A stretch of DNA of 64,000 nt from Lysinibacillus pakistanensis (GTDB lineage Bacteria; Bacillota; Bacilli; Bacillales_A; Planococcaceae). A model generated the notes under the pieces. That model made no database searches, was not told where the DNA came from, and was given only the letters and a program-made list of their open reading frames with translations. Below, piece by piece: positions 39,474 to 50,616 of this stretch (within the stretch, counting starts at the first letter, position 1; every line of letters starts with the position of its first letter). The stretch lies in assembly GCA_001312325.1 (NCBI GenBank), contig BBDJ01000015.1, forward strand, positions 1 through 64,000. The letters are read 5' to 3'. A program made the position numbers and the translations under genes.

Positions 39474-40166
39474 GTGCAATACGAGGTAGTATTACCTGCA
39501 GCGGGCAGCGGTAAGCGAATGGGAGCGGGGCAAAATAAGTTATTTTTAAATTTATTAGGAAAACCCATTCTCATACACACACTGGAGGTTTTTGAACAGG
39601 ATTCAAAATGTACAGGGATTTGGCTTGCAGTAAAACCAGAGGAGCGTTCCTATATTCAAGCTATGTTAGAGAAGTATAGGATTTTAAAGGTGAAGGGCTT
39701 ACCTGATGGCGGTGCTGAACGACAGCATTCAGTTCATTCGTGTATGAAGGAGATGGAGCAGGTCGATATTGTGCTTGTACATGATGCTGCTCGTCCCTTT
39801 ATCTCTCATGATATTATTGCGAATCTTGTGCAAAGCGCTCATAAATATGGTGCTGCAATTGCTGGTGTCCGTGCAAAGGATACGATGAAAAAGGTACGTG
39901 ATGGTGTGATTGAGGAGACGGTTGATCGTGATAGCTTATGGATGATTCAAACTCCGCAAGCTTTTCAGTTTGATTTAATCGTAGAGGCGGAGGATGTCGC
40001 AGAGAAGGTTGGTTTTCTTGGTACTGATGAAGCCATGCTTGTGGAACGTCTTGGACATGCCGTGCATATTGTAGAGAGTAGCTATGAAAATGTAAAGATG
40101 ACGACAAAAGAGGATCTAGTTTTCGGAGAAGCGATCTTGCGTAAACGTGCCTTGGATGCAAAATAG
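39474..40166 (+). CDS. ispD: IspD, 2-C-methyl-D-erythritol 4-phosphate cytidylyltransferase
   Basis: The protein has about 230 residues. The nucleotide loop PAAGSGKRMGAGQNKLF is at the N-terminus. Later motifs are ERQHSVHSC, VLVHDAARPF, VKDT-like RAKDTMKKV and QTPQAF. This is the third step of the non-mevalonate isoprenoid pathway. GTG 39474 aligns with the usual start; GTG 39465 is the alternative. The ORF is intact. The partner ispF is 2 kb downstream with a minus-strand gene between. Confidence 0.92.
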   Translation: MQYEVVLPAAGSGKRMGAGQNKLFLNLLGKPILIHTLEVFEQDSKCTGIWLAVKPEERSYIQAMLEKYRILKVKGLPDGGAERQHSVHSCMKEMEQVDIVLVHDAARPFISHDIIANLVQSAHKYGAAIAGVRAKDTMKKVRDGVIEETVDRDSLWMIQTPQAFQFDLIVEAEDVAEKVGFLGTDEAMLVERLGHAVHIVESSYENVKMTTKEDLVFGEAILRKRALDAK

Positions 40167-40199
40167 TTGAATAGGTGGCGATTAGAGCCGCTATGAAAA

Positions 40200-40243
40200 A
40201 TATCGTAGAGAAATCGATAATAATACTTCTCTACGGTATTTTA
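40200..40243. terminator. bidirectional terminator between ispD and the SWIM gene
   Basis: A near-perfect hairpin (TATCGTAGAGAA with TTCTCTACGGTA, loop of 14) is flanked by A5 on the left and a T-rich tail on the right. It sits between the convergent genes ispD and the SWIM protein gene. Confidence 0.7.
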
Positions 40244-40272
40244 ATTTGCTAGTATTTTTGAGGCAGGATTCA

Positions 40273-41933
40273 CTATTTCATAATAGTTGTTAATTCCTCG
40301 ATTAAAGCTGGACGTTTTGGATAAGTTTGCAGTAAATCAACAATCAACTGTTCTGCTTCTACCATATAACCAGCCTTACGCATGATATTGATAGAACGAC
40401 AGACGCCTTTATATTTTTTTCGATTAGTGGCGTATTGCGCATCTGTAGTGATAGCCTCAATGAATAGTGCACAGACTTCTTCATAGTATTGCTCTTTAAT
40501 AAATGAATAATAGTCTTCTATTCGTTTTGGATATTCTTTGCAATAGTCTAAAATACGTTTTGTTTGCTGTTCTTCAACAATAACCCTTTCGTATAAATAA
40601 GATTTTGTAAGATTATTTAATAATTCTTCTAAAACTTCTGGCCATTGTTCAACGGAGTGTAGAGCTTTGTATTTCTTATAAAATTCATACTCCCCATCAA
40701 GCAATAGTTGTAAAGCCAATTGACGCATATCCTCTGTATGTCCTAAATGCTGATGAGCCTTAAAGGCATAGCGTCTCCAAAGGCTAACGATTCCTGAAAG
40801 CTTTTGATCTTGCTCTAACCCATCTGCTGTTAATTGTAATACTTTTTCATAATCGCCGCGATTTATGGCAGATAGAATAACTTGTTCACGCATATGGTAG
40901 TCCTCAATATGCCCCTCCAAAAATGCTTCTACCTCATTGCTACTGTATTTGTGTTGTAATAAGTGAAGTTCAATCAGCTTCAGCTCTTTATTTAGATATT
41001 GTGCATGCCAATCATCTGATGTACTTTCAAGTGAATGAATAAGGGCTTTAAACTGCTCCTCAATTGCATCATCTTCACAAAGAGGGATACAGGCATGAAG
41101 CAAATGAATTCGACAATCTACCCAGTCTCCTAATACGGGTAACATTGCTTTTCGAATAACTAGGTCAAATACTGATTTATACTGCTTTTTTTGACCAAAG
41201 ATTTACCCCTTCTTCAATTGCCTGACTTATTAATTCAAGACTTTCACGAATAGCATCGCCAAAATAGCCATCAGAGTCATCCCCATATTGTAGTGCCTCT
41301 AATGTATATTGGAGGCACAGAAAACTAAGCTCAATAGCTGTAAGATTATCCTCCATGTCGATGTGCTCCTCAGCGTGTTGAAGGGTAGCTTGGACACCTT
41401 TAAGTGCTTTTAATGCCCGATGACGTGGGATAAAGCCGCTTCGCCCCTCCTGACCGGCTTTTAGATGCTGAGTAATCATTTTTTTTGGAGGCCTTTAATA
41501 TATCTATTGGCTCTATTAGTCGTATTTCTAATTCTTGCAGAAAATTAGGTGAGTTCTTCCCAACTGTTAAAATTAAATTTATTATATTTTCCTTTGTTTG
41601 TGCTGCTAGTAATTGCTGTAACGTAGATTTTTGTACTTTAGATGATTTAGATACTGGTATAGGAGAATTGTTAAATTGCTCCTGAATAGCGTATAGTACA
41701 GCTACTATATGTTTGCAATCATCATCGTAAGGACAATCACAAGTTGCATCTGTAATATCTCCGTTTGCTTTGATAATAATATTTACAGTATAAGGTTCAG
41801 TTCCCTCAACCTCTGCCTGCCAATTGGTATTGTCTATTTGCATAATATCAATGACGTGATGATTCACATAATAATCATACCCACGCTGTACTATTACTTT
41901 GCTAAACTGACTTTCAAAAGTATTAATATTCAT
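40273..41933 (-). CDS. SWIM zinc-finger protein, frame broken
   Basis: The protein has about 553 residues. The N-terminal SWIM finger is ATCDCPYDDDCKHIVAVLYA (CxCx..CxH). The rest is helical, TPR-like, without an ATPase. Such proteins are widespread in Bacilli, sometimes next to SNF2 helicases, but there is no helicase here. The frame breaks in T8 at 41479-41486 and T7 at 41186-41192. The start ATG is at 41933. It lies opposite to its neighbours and splits ispD from ispF. The function is unknown; nucleic-acid or protein binding is inferred from the finger. Confidence 0.78.
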
Positions 41934-42117
41934 TTCTGCACCGCCTTATCGTTTTAGACTTAAGGTAAGGATAACAAAGAATGTGCGAGTAGTGAGAGTC
42001 AAATATCTGGTGGCTTTGTGAAATCACTCATTTCCTAGGAAATATGGTAAACTGTCTATAAATAGAAAATCATAAAGGTAGGTGAATGCTGCTACGGCAA
42101 GAACGTAGTAGTATCGT

Positions 42118-42594
42118 ATGTTTCGAGTTGGACAAGGTTTTGACGTACATGCATTTGAAGAAGGACGTCCATTAATTATTGGTGGTATAACAATTCCTCA
42201 TGAAAAAGGGCTAGTAGGGCATTCTGATGCAGATGTTTTATTACACACTGTCACAGATGCAGCATTAGGGGCTATTGGAGAAGGAGATATCGGTCGGCAT
42301 TTTCCAGACACAGACCCCGCATTTAAGGATGCAGACTCAGCAAAATTATTAGAGCATATCTGGAAAATTGTTGAGGATAAAGGGTATGTTCTAGGGAATG
42401 TTGATTGTACAATTATGGCACAGCGACCGAAAATGGCCCCGTATATTGAGCAAATGCAAAATCGTATTGCTGAATTGTTGAACGCAGCACCATCACAAGT
42501 TAATGTCAAGGCGACAACAACTGAACGATTAGGTTTTACTGGTCGTGAGGAAGGGATTGCCGCAATGGCAACAATTCTATTGATTAAGAAGTAA
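42118..42594 (+). CDS. ispF: IspF, 2-C-methyl-D-erythritol 2,4-cyclodiphosphate synthase
   Basis: The protein has 158 residues and is intact. The metal site GQGFDVHAF is at the start, then [28 protein letters not shown], and the C-terminal [21 protein letters not shown]. It forms trimers that make the cyclodiphosphate in the non-mevalonate pathway. The start ATG has no strong GGAGG nearby; GGTAGGTGAATG lies about 40 bases upstream. gltX follows after 90 bases. Confidence 0.94.
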   Translation: MFRVGQGFDVHAFEEGRPLIIGGITIPHEKGLVGHSDADVLLHTVTDAALGAIGEGDIGRHFPDTDPAFKDADSAKLLEHIWKIVEDKGYVLGNVDCTIMAQRPKMAPYIEQMQNRIAELLNAAPSQVNVKATTTERLGFTGREEGIAAMATILLIKK

Positions 42595-42684
42595 AAGCAG
42601 GCTATCAGCGCTTTTATTTCCTGTAGCAGAGTGGTAAAATGAACAAAGTCAATTTTTGATCGAAAATTTAGGAGGCTTTTAATT

Positions 42685-44145
42685 ATGGCGAAAGAAGTTC
42701 GTGTTCGTTACGCGCCATCCCCTACTGGTTACTTACATATCGGTGGAGCGCGTACAGCGTTATTCAATTATTTATATGCAAAACATCATAATGGTAAATT
42801 CATCGTACGTATTGAGGATACAGATATTGAGCGTAATGTAGAGGGCGGAGAAGCATCTCAGCTGGATAACCTAAAATGGTTAGGTATTGAATACGATGAA
42901 TCCATCGATATCGGTGGACCATACGCGCCTTATCGTCAAATGGAGCGTCTTGATATTTATAAAGAGCATGCTGAAAAGCTTTTAGAGCAGGGTGTAGCCT
43001 ATAAATGTTTCTGTTCTTCTGAGAAATTAGAAGCATCTCGTGAAGAGCAAAAGGCACGAGGAGTAGCTGCTCCAACGTATGATGGGACTTGTCGTCATTT
43101 ATCAGCAGAGGAAGTTGCTACTAAAGAGGCTGCAGGTGAATCCTATACAATTCGTATGCGCGTACCTGAAAATGTAACATATGAATTTGAGGACTTAGTG
43201 CGTGGACAAGTTACATTTGAATCAAAAGATATTGGTGACTGGGTAATTGTTAAAGCAAATGGTATTCCAACTTATAACTATGCTGTAGTGCTTGATGACC
43301 ACTTTATGGAAATCTCCCATGTTTTCCGTGGTGAAGAGCATTTATCTAACACACCAAAACAAATGATGATTTTTGATGCATTTGGCTGGGAGTATCCACG
43401 CTTTGGTCATATGACATTAATCATTAATGAAAATCGCAAAAAATTATCAAAACGCGATGAATCCATTATTCAATTCGTAACGCAATATAAAGATTTAGGC
43501 TACCTTCCTGAGGCAATGTTCAATTTCTTTGCATTACTTGGCTGGTCTCCAGAAGGGGAAGAAGAAATTTTCTCCAAGGAAGAATTTATTAAAATCTTTG
43601 ATGAGAAACGCCTATCAAAATCACCATCTATGTTTGATAAGCAAAAACTTACATGGATGAATAACCAATACATTAAAAAGTTACCTTTAGAAGAAGTAGT
43701 GGCATTATCTTTACCACACTTACAAAAAGCAGGCTTATTACCAGAAGAGCTGACTTCAGAACAACATGCATGGGCAACAGATTTAATTGCACTGTATCAT
43801 GACCAAATGAGCTTTGGTGCTGAAATAGTAGATTTATCTAGCCTATTCTTTAACGATCATATTGAATATGATGAAGAAGCAAAAGCTGTTTTAGCAGGTG
43901 AGCAAGTACCTGAGGTCATGGCAGCATTTAAGAAACAGCTTGAAGAGTTAGAAGAATTTACACCAGATGCAGTAAAAGCAGCTATTAAAGCCGTGCAAAA
44001 AGCGACAGGTCATAAAGGTAAAAATTTATTTATGCCAATCCGTGTTGTCACTACTGGAGAAACACATGGCCCAGAGCTTCCGAATGCGATTTGTTTAATT
44101 GGTAAAGAAAAAGCAATTGACCGCGTAGAAAAATTTGCACAATAA
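42685..44145 (+). CDS. gltX: glutamyl-tRNA synthetase
   Basis: The protein has 486 residues and is intact. The class I motif HIGG appears in [23 protein letters not shown], and the KMSKS-like loop is [18 protein letters not shown] and [12 protein letters not shown] are typical of bacterial GluRS. Bacilli use it to charge both tRNA-Glu and tRNA-Gln, the latter corrected by GatCAB. The ribosome site is TAGGAGGC. It is followed by a T-box leader and the cys genes, as in Bacillus subtilis. Confidence 0.95.
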   Translation: MAKEVRVRYAPSPTGYLHIGGARTALFNYLYAKHHNGKFIVRIEDTDIERNVEGGEASQLDNLKWLGIEYDESIDIGGPYAPYRQMERLDIYKEHAEKLLEQGVAYKCFCSSEKLEASREEQKARGVAAPTYDGTCRHLSAEEVATKEAAGESYTIRMRVPENVTYEFEDLVRGQVTFESKDIGDWVIVKANGIPTYNYAVVLDDHFMEISHVFRGEEHLSNTPKQMMIFDAFGWEYPRFGHMTLIINENRKKLSKRDESIIQFVTQYKDLGYLPEAMFNFFALLGWSPEGEEEIFSKEEFIKIFDEKRLSKSPSMFDKQKLTWMNNQYIKKLPLEEVVALSLPHLQKAGLLPEELTSEQHAWATDLIALYHDQMSFGAEIVDLSSLFFNDHIEYDEEAKAVLAGEQVPEVMAAFKKQLEELEEFTPDAVKAAIKAVQKATGHKGKNLFMPIRVVTTGETHGPELPNAICLIGKEKAIDRVEKFAQ

Positions 44146-44198
44146 ATAGAATTTTATTGACAATTTATTAGTTCGTTGTAAAATGAATTTACATTGAG

Positions 44199-44452
44199 AA
44201 AGCGTTGATAAGGAGAAGTAAGTGGCGCATGCTCTAAAGAGAGGACCATCACCGGCTGAAAGTGGTCTGAGCCTAGGCAAAACTGAAATGCACCTTTGAG
44301 CATAAGGCTGAACAAATAGTAGGCTTTATCGATTCGTTCCCGTTACAGGACGTCCAGAGTGGAGGCTTTGCCTTCAATCAGAGTGGAACCGCGCATTTTA
44401 AATTTAGCGTCTCTGTCATTCCTTTTGGGAATGATGGGGACGTTTTTTTATT
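44199..44452 (+). promoter_or_regulatory. T-box riboswitch (cysteine) before cysE-cysS
   Basis: The 14-base T-box core AGAGTGGAACCGCGC is at 44380-44394. The antiterminator/terminator region ends in a strong hairpin (GCGTCTCTGTCATTCC with GGAATGATGGGGACG), followed by T7 at about 44446-44452. The stem I region holds GAAATGCACC, where TGC (Cys codon) would be the specifier pairing with uncharged tRNA-Cys. The downstream genes make cysteine and charge tRNA-Cys, which agrees with the specifier. Confidence 0.9.
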
Positions 44453-44592
44453 TATATAAAATTCGTTCTTCTACTAGCAACTCTGTAGAGCAATCAACGT
44501 CAGCACAGTATTTCATAGTCCAAGGATGTAGTTGATTATTGTGAAAATTTCAAAGGATCAAGGCAGATCAAAAAGAAAAGGGGGAGTTTTTT

Positions 44593-45245
44593 GTGTTTAA
44601 AAGAATGAAGGAAGATGTAGAAACCATTTTTGAAAATGATCCAGCTGCGCGCAGTGTGCTTGAAGTTGTGCTAACATATTCGGGACTGCACGCCACTTGG
44701 GCACATCGAGTTGCTCACTGGTTCTTTAAAAAGCGTTTTTATTTTATAGCTCGTACCATTTCACAAATTAGTCGCTTCTTTACTGGAATTGAAATTCATC
44801 CTGGGGCGAAGATTGGTCGACGTTTCTTTATTGATCATGGGATGGGCGTTGTGATCGGTGAAACATGTGAAATTGGTGATAATGTAACCTTATATCAAGG
44901 TGTAACTTTAGGCGGTACAGGTAAAGAAAAAGGAAAACGCCATCCGACATTAGAGGATAATGTACTTGTAGCAACTGGCGCAAAAGTATTAGGCTCTATT
45001 ACAATTGGTGAGAATAGCAAAATAGGTGCGGGCTCAGTTGTTTTAAAAGAAGTGCCACCAAATGCTACAGTTGTCGGTATACCTGGTAAAATAGTGATTA
45101 AGGATGGAATTCGTCTAGAGAAAAAAAACTAGACCATCAAAATATACCTGACCCAGTAGAAGAACGTTGTCAAGTTTTCGAGAAGCAGATTGCTGCATTG
45201 CAACAGAAGATCGAACGCTTACAAAAGGAGAGAGAAACACAATGA
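44593..45245 (+). CDS. cysE: serine O-acetyltransferase
   Basis: The N-terminal helical part ([19 protein letters not shown]) is followed by a left-handed beta-helix with hexapeptide repeats ([27 protein letters not shown]). It makes O-acetylserine for cysteine synthesis. The frame breaks in A8 at 45121-45128 near the end. The corrected tail ([19 protein letters not shown]...) ends in a TGA overlapping the cysS ATG. GTG 44593 follows GGGGGAG at 6 bases. The length is about 217 residues, normal. Confidence 0.92.
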
Positions 45246-46643
45246 GTATTCAAATCTTTAACTCATTAACACGACAAAAGGAACCTTTCGTACCGCTAGA
45301 AGAAGGCAAAGTGAAAATGTACGTTTGTGGTCCTACAGTTTATAACTATATTCATATTGGAAATTCACGACCGGTAATTGTTTATGATACAGTACGCCGT
45401 TATTTTCAGTATAAAGGGTATGATGTGAAGTTTGTCTCAAATTTCACAGATGTAGATGACAAAATTATAAAAGCAGCTAACGAGCTTGGTGAAGAAGTTC
45501 ATGAATTAACAGAGCGCTTTATTAACGCGTACTTTGAAGATGTTACAGCATTAGGCTGTAAAAAAGCTGATGTGCATCCGCGCGTTACAGAGCATATGGA
45601 CGATATCATTGAATTCATTCAAGTGTTAATGGATAAGGGTTATGCCTATGAATCTGCTGGTGATGTTTACTATCGGACGCGTAAATTTAATGGGTATGGT
45701 AAATTATCGCATCAATCAGTGGATGATTTAAAAATCGGTGCTCGTATTGAAGCTGGTGAGAAGAAAGATGATGCATTAGATTTTGCATTATGGAAAGCTG
45801 CTAAACCGGGTGAAATTTTCTGGGAGAGTCCATGGGGAAAAGGTCGTCCTGGTTGGCATATTGAATGCTCTGTAATGGCGCGGGAGCATCTAGGAGATAC
45901 CATTGATATTCATGCTGGTGGGCAAGATTTAACATTCCCGCATCATGAAAATGAAATTGCACAATCTGAAGCTCATAATGATAAAACATTTGCGCGTTAT
46001 TGGATGCACAATGGGTATATTAATATTGACAATGAAAAGATGTCTAAATCTCTAGGGAATTTTATACTTGTTAATGATATCCGCAAACAAATTGATCCAC
46101 AAATTTTAAGATTCTTTATGCTTTCTGTGCATTATCGTCACCCAATCAACTTTTCAAAAGATTTAGTGGATGCAGCCGCAACGGGATTAGAACGAATCCT
46201 AACTGCTTACAATAATATCAAACATCGTTTAACAGCTACTGCTAGCTTAGGTGATCACTCGAAACAGTGGCTTGAAAAAAATTGAGGAACAAAAAGCTCA
46301 TTTTGAAGAAGCGATGGACGATGATTTTAATACAGCTAATGGTATTTCAGTATTGTTTGAATTAGCTCGCATTGCTAATATTTATTTAAATGAAACAAAC
46401 ACTAATGAGAAAGTATTATCGCATTTTATGGAAACTTTTGAGGCGTTAGGTGACGTCTTAGGTATTGAATTTGCTAAAGAGGAAGAGCTATTGGATGAAG
46501 AAATAGAAGCCCTTTTACAAGAGCGTGTAGAGGCACGTAAAAACCGTGATTTTGCTCGTTCAGATGAAATTCGTGACCATTTGCAAGCGCAAGGTATCAT
46601 TTTAGAAGATACGCGACAAGGAACTAGATGGAAACGAGGGTAA
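45242..46643 (+). CDS. cysS: cysteinyl-tRNA synthetase
   Basis: The protein has about 466 residues. The HIGH-like motif is YIHIGNSRP, the zinc ligands include [16 protein letters not shown] and HHENEIAQ, and the KMSKS loop is KMSKSLGNF. The C-terminal anticodon domain follows. The frame breaks in A7 at 46275-46281. ATG 45242 is the start, after AAAGGAGAG. It is under the cysteine T-box together with cysE. Confidence 0.94.
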
Positions 46644-46648
46644 GTAAC

Positions 46649-47068
46649 TTGGATAAACTCCGTAAAGAAGATGTTAAACAATTGAATGCGCTAGCGTTAG
46701 CTTATATGGGAGATGCTGTTTTAGAACAAAAGGTACGAGAGCATTTATTACGTGCTGGCCGTGTCAAACCAAACACGCTTCATAGGGAAGCGACACATTA
46801 TGTGTCAGCAAAAGCGCAATCTAGGATTGTTCATCGGATGATAGAGGAAAGCTTTTTAACAGAGGAGGAATTGGCTGTGTTCCGTCGTGGGCGCAATGCC
46901 AAATCCGGCTCTGTGCCAAAAAATACAGATGTGCAGACTTATCGAAATAGCTCAGGTTTTGAGGCAGTGCTTGGAAGTTTGTATTTGTTAAATGAACTAG
47001 AACGCGTTTATGAAATCATTGCATACGCTATTCAAATAATCGAGGAATCGAAAGGAGTGTCGCAATAA
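46649..47068 (+). CDS. mrnC: MrnC, mini-ribonuclease III
   Basis: The protein has about 139 residues with the RNase III catalytic helix [14 protein letters not shown] and the MrnC signature [21 protein letters not shown], and no dsRNA-binding domain. The enzyme trims 23S rRNA precursors in Bacilli. TTG 46649 with GAGGG 10 bases upstream is my choice; ATG 46628 within cysS is the alternative. The stop overlaps the rlmB start (TAATG). Confidence 0.92.
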   Translation: MDKLRKEDVKQLNALALAYMGDAVLEQKVREHLLRAGRVKPNTLHREATHYVSAKAQSRIVHRMIEESFLTEEELAVFRRGRNAKSGSVPKNTDVQTYRNSSGFEAVLGSLYLLNELERVYEIIAYAIQIIEESKGVSQ

Positions 47069-47821
47069 TGGTAGAGCAAAATGGTGAAATAATTGCCGGT
47101 AAAAACCCAGTGTTAGAAGCACTTCGTTCAGGCCGTGATATGAATAAAGTATGGATTGCAGAAGGTGTGAAAAAATCAGGTGTAAATGAATTACTTGATT
47201 TAGCACGAGAACGTGGTGTCATTGTTCAATTTGTTCCGAAAAAAAAGGTCGATCAATTATCAAATGCAAATCATCAAGGAATTGTTGCCTCTGTTGCAGC
47301 ATATAAATATGCAGAGTTAGAGGATTTATTTGCTGCAGCAGCGAAAAAAACAGGAGGATCCATTTTTCTTAATATTAGATGAGCTGGAGGATCCTCATAA
47401 TCTAGGTTCTATTATGCGAACTGCAGATGCGATAGGAGCACATGGAATCATAATACCTAAGCGTCGTTCAGTAAGTTTAACCGCAGTAGTGGCAAAGGCT
47501 TCAACAGGAGCTATTGAGCATGTACCTGTAGTACGTGTGAATAATCTTGCTCATACAGTGGATGAACTTAAAGAACGGGGTGTATGGATAGCTGGTACAG
47601 ATGCAAAGGGTTCTGCAGACTATCGAAAAATGGATGCTACATTACCACTTGCAATTATTATTGGTAGTGAGGGCAAAGGAATGGGCCGTCTACTAAAAGA
47701 GAAATGTGACTTTTTGTACCATTTACCAATGGTAGGGCATGTCACATCACTAAATGCATCAGTAGCTGCTGCACTCTTAATGTACGAAGTGTACCGTAAA
47801 CGTCAAGAAGCGATTGAGTAG
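47068..47821 (+). CDS. rlmB: RlmB-type 23S rRNA 2'-O-methyltransferase (TrmH/SpoU family)
   Basis: The N-terminal L30e-like domain ([22 protein letters not shown]) is followed by the SpoU knotted domain with [28 protein letters not shown] and [20 protein letters not shown]. The length is about 251 residues. The frame breaks in A7 at 47344-47350. It overlaps mrnC and is followed immediately by rae1. Confidence 0.93.
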
Positions 47822-47823
47822 GC

Positions 47824-48337
47824 ATGAAAAACATTTTGCTTGTTGACGGCTATAATATGATTGGAGCTTGGAAAGAGCTGCGGCCATTACGTGACGCGAA
47901 ATTTGAAGATGCACGTAGAAGATTGATTGAGTTGATGGCCGAATATAAGGCTGCAATGGGATGGCGTGTCATTATCGTTTTTGACGCACATCTTGTACCA
48001 GGTGTGGAGCAATCTTATTTAGAAAATGATGTCGAAATCATTTATACACGGAAAAACGAAACAGCAGATGAACGTATTGAAAAAAATGACACATGAACTA
48101 AAAGCTAGAAATGTTCAAATCTATGTAGCAACTTCTGATATGGCGGAGCAAAGCGTTATTTTTGGTAATGGCGCTTTACGAAAATCCGCAAGAGAGCTCG
48201 AGATTGATATGGGTATAATCCAACAAAAAATTTCACATGATGTGAAGCGGAAACAAGATAGCAAACCGCCTTCTCGTATAGAATTAAAGCCAGATGTTGC
48301 GTTAGCTTTTGAAAAATGGAGACGTGGCTTGAAATGA
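47824..48337 (+). CDS. rae1: Rae1/YacP, NYN-domain ribosome-associated endoribonuclease
   Basis: The protein has about 170 residues. The PIN-like NYN fold starts LLVDGYNMIGAWKEL, with further acidic residues in IIVFDAHLVPG and TSDMAEQ. In Bacillus subtilis this enzyme cuts mRNA in the ribosomal A site. The frame breaks in A7 at 48080-48086. It begins two bases after the rlmB stop. Confidence 0.9.
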
Positions 48338-48341
48338 TTGA

Positions 48342-48371
48342 TTGACGCATATTTTCCAATTCCGTTATACT
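48342..48371 (+). promoter_or_regulatory. sigma-A promoter of sigH
   Basis: TTGACG (48342-48347), an 18-base spacer and TATACT (48366-48371) lie 35 bases before the sigH start codon. In Bacillus subtilis the sigH promoter is repressed by AbrB; no specific operator can be called here. Confidence 0.65.
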
Positions 48372-48405
48372 GTTCCTAATTATCTGTTGTGGCTGAGGTG
48401 ATACC

Positions 48406-49054
48406 ATGTTTAAAAATAGCATTGTACAAGTGACACAAGATTTTGAACGATTCAATGATGAAGAACTTATTGAAATGGTGCATCAAGGTAATACAGATGC
48501 GTTAGATTATTTAATTACGAAATACCGTTTGTTAGTAAGAGCGAAGGCAAGATCTTATTTTTTTAATTGGAGCAGATAAGGAAGACATTGTGCAAGAAGG
48601 TATGATTGGCTTGTATAAAGCGATACGAGACTTTAAAGGAGACAAGCTAGCTTCTTTTAGAGCATTTGCTGAGCTGTGTATTACAAGGCAAATTATTACA
48701 GCTATTAAAACTGCAACTAGACAAAAGCATATTCCACTTAATTCTTATGTATCCTTGGACAAGCCAATTTTTGATGAAGAATCAGATCGTACGTTAATGG
48801 ATGTGTTAACAGGCGCTATTATGGATGATCCGGAAGAATTGATGATTCATAGAGAAGAGTTTGGCTATCTAGAAGAAAAGATGAGTGAGATTTTAAGTGA
48901 ACTAGAGCTACAAGTACTAGCCTTATACTTAGATGGACAATCTTATCATGAGATTTCGACCAAATTAAATCGCCATGTGAAGTCGATTGACAATGCACTA
49001 CAAAGAGTAAAGCGTAAATTAGAGAGGCATTTAGTCCTTGAGGAAATGTCCTAA
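48406..49054 (+). CDS. sigH: RNA polymerase sigma-H factor
   Basis: The protein has about 216 residues. Region 2 includes LLVRAKARSYF and DIVQEGMIGLYKAIRDFKGDK, and region 4 ends LELQVLALYLDGQSYHEIS. It is close to Bacillus Spo0H, which drives the onset of sporulation and post-exponential genes. The frame breaks in T7 at 48558-48564. The start ATG has GAGGTGATA upstream. It lies between rae1 and rpmG, the conserved place in spore formers. Confidence 0.93.
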
Positions 49055-49068
49055 CGATTGCATACCTT

Positions 49069-49097
49069 TATTGACATTGACAAATTTAGGTGTTAGT
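49069..49097 (+). promoter_or_regulatory. promoter of rpmG-secE
   Basis: TTGACA (49069-49074), a 17-base spacer and TAGTCT (49092-49097) lie 33 bases before the rpmG start codon. Confidence 0.6.
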
Positions 49098-49130
49098 CTT
49101 TAAAAGACAAAGTGCCGAAAAGGTGATTAT

Positions 49131-49277
49131 ATGGCAAAAAAAAGTCGTGTTAAATTGTGAAAAATGCGGGTCGAGAAATTACACGTTCCCAGCAAAAGAA
49201 GCTCAACTGTACGCCTCGAATTAAAGAAATTTTGCTCGCATTGCAATGAACATACAGTGCATAAACAAACGCTATAA
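49131..49277 (+). CDS. rpmG: ribosomal protein L33
   Basis: The protein has about 49 residues with two Cys pairs, [10 protein letters not shown] and [10 protein letters not shown], as in zinc-binding L33. The frame breaks in A8 at 49136-49143 (one A too many) and again around 49207-49213 (CTGTACGCCTCG), where the family sequence requires an indel. The breaks hide this short gene. It is followed by secE and nusG as in other Bacilli. Confidence 0.85.
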
Positions 49278-49325
49278 AGTAATTTGTAAATAGACAGATA
49301 TGATTGATTCGGAGGTTAGGCTAGA

Positions 49326-49511
49326 ATGGGCAAGATTAAAGACTTTTTCAGCAATGTAATGTCGGAAATGCGCAAAACAAGCTGGCCAAAAAGTAAAGAA
49401 CTGACGAAATATACAGTCGTTGTAATTTCAACTGTTGTAATTATGGCTTTATTTTTTGTGTTAGTAGACTTAGGTATTTCATCATTATTCCGCTGGTACT
49501 TAGAGTTATAA
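49326..49511 (+). CDS. secE: SecE, preprotein translocase subunit
   Basis: The protein has 61 residues. A cytoplasmic amphipathic helix (FFSNVMSEMRKTSWPKSKEL, the conserved SecE motif) is followed by one membrane helix (VVVISTVVIMALFFVLVDLG). It is the usual short Gram-positive form. The start ATG follows GGAGGTTAGGCTAGA. A terminator-like hairpin lies 35 bases behind. Confidence 0.95.
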   Translation: MGKIKDFFSNVMSEMRKTSWPKSKELTKYTVVVISTVVIMALFFVLVDLGISSLFRWYLEL

Positions 49512-49544
49512 TTTAGTAAATAGCATGTTAATACTTCTGAAAAT

Positions 49545-49573
49545 GCCCGTCCTTTGCAATAACGGGTTTTTTT
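49545..49573 (+). terminator. terminator between secE and nusG
   Basis: CCCGT (49546-49550) pairs with ACGGG (49562-49566), followed by T7. It implies a separate nusG promoter in the gap to 49848. Confidence 0.6.
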
Positions 49574-49580
49574 CGTTTGT

Positions 49581-49599
49581 TTTATCTTCATTCAGCAGA
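49581..49599. repeat. solo copy of the MITE end sequence
   Basis: TTTATCTTCATTCAGCAGA is identical to the left end of the 29075 element. A poor inverted partner (GAATGA) lies at about 49614-49619. It sits in the secE-nusG gap of about 335 bases, which otherwise shows nothing I can name. Confidence 0.6.
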
Positions 49600-49847
49600 A
49601 AATTCCATCATAATGAATGAGTGATTTGAGTGAAGTAAATGGCAGTAAGATATTCTCATTTTGATAAGTATATTAGTAGCGATAGATGACTATGCTAGTT
49701 TCTGTACATAGCATCGGGCTTTCTTTAGTAGGTAAAACTATGTCTACATGAGATCTTTGTGAAAAGGGTAAGGGATGCGTTGAGCATATCGGGATTCATT
49801 TTCACTTTTATTTGTAAGGGAGGGACGGACGAGGAGTCCTAGTAATT

Positions 49848-50382
49848 ATGGAGAAAAATTGGTATGTTGTTCATACGTATTCAGGGTATGAAAATCGTGT
49901 AAAAGCAAACCTAGAAAAACGTGTTGAAACAATGGGGATGCAAGATAAGATTTTCCGTGTAATCGTGCCTGAACACGAGGAAACAGAAATGAAGGATGGA
50001 AAAAAAACGTACAATGATGCGTAAAGTCTTCCCTGGCTATGTATTAGTAGAACTAATTATGACAGATGACTCTTGGTATGTTGTACGTAACACACCAGGT
50101 GTAACAGGCTTTATCGGTTCATCAGGTGGGGGTGCAAAACCAACACCTTTATTACCAGAAGAAGCAGATCGCCTGCTACAACAAATGGGTATGTCTGACA
50201 AAGTTGTAGAAGTGGATATTTCAGTGGGAGAGGCTGTCGAAGTATTGGAAGGGCCTTTTGCACACTTCCAAGGACGTGTAGAAGAAATTGACACTGAAAA
50301 AGGAAAAGTGAAAGTGTCTGTTGATATGTTTGGTCGCGAAACAATTATGGAACTTAACTTTGAACAAATACAGAAAATATAA
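49848..50382 (+). CDS. nusG: NusG, transcription elongation factor
   Basis: The protein has about 178 residues. The NGN domain starts EKNWYVVHTYSGYENRVKANLEKR and includes VFPGYVLVE and VRNTPGVTGFIG. The C-terminal KOW domain is EVLEGPFAHFQGRVEEID. The frame breaks in A8 at 50000-50007 (one A too many). The ribosome site GAGGAG is 11 bases before ATG 49848. Confidence 0.93.
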
Positions 50383-50616
50383 ATGTGAGAAACTGCATTG
50401 TAAAATAAATGCTTAGATGTATGTTTCGCAGATTTTGTAAATTACTACTTGCTTAAAAAAAACTAAAAGTGGTATCATTTCATAGGTCAGACTGTCATAC
50501 TTTGGTTTGGCGTCTGCAATGATAATTTTAATGTTATCGGCATTTAGCTGACAGACAGATATTGAGTGGGAGGGGCAACCCAATTACCACATCACGGACT
50601 TAAGGAGGTGTGTCTC

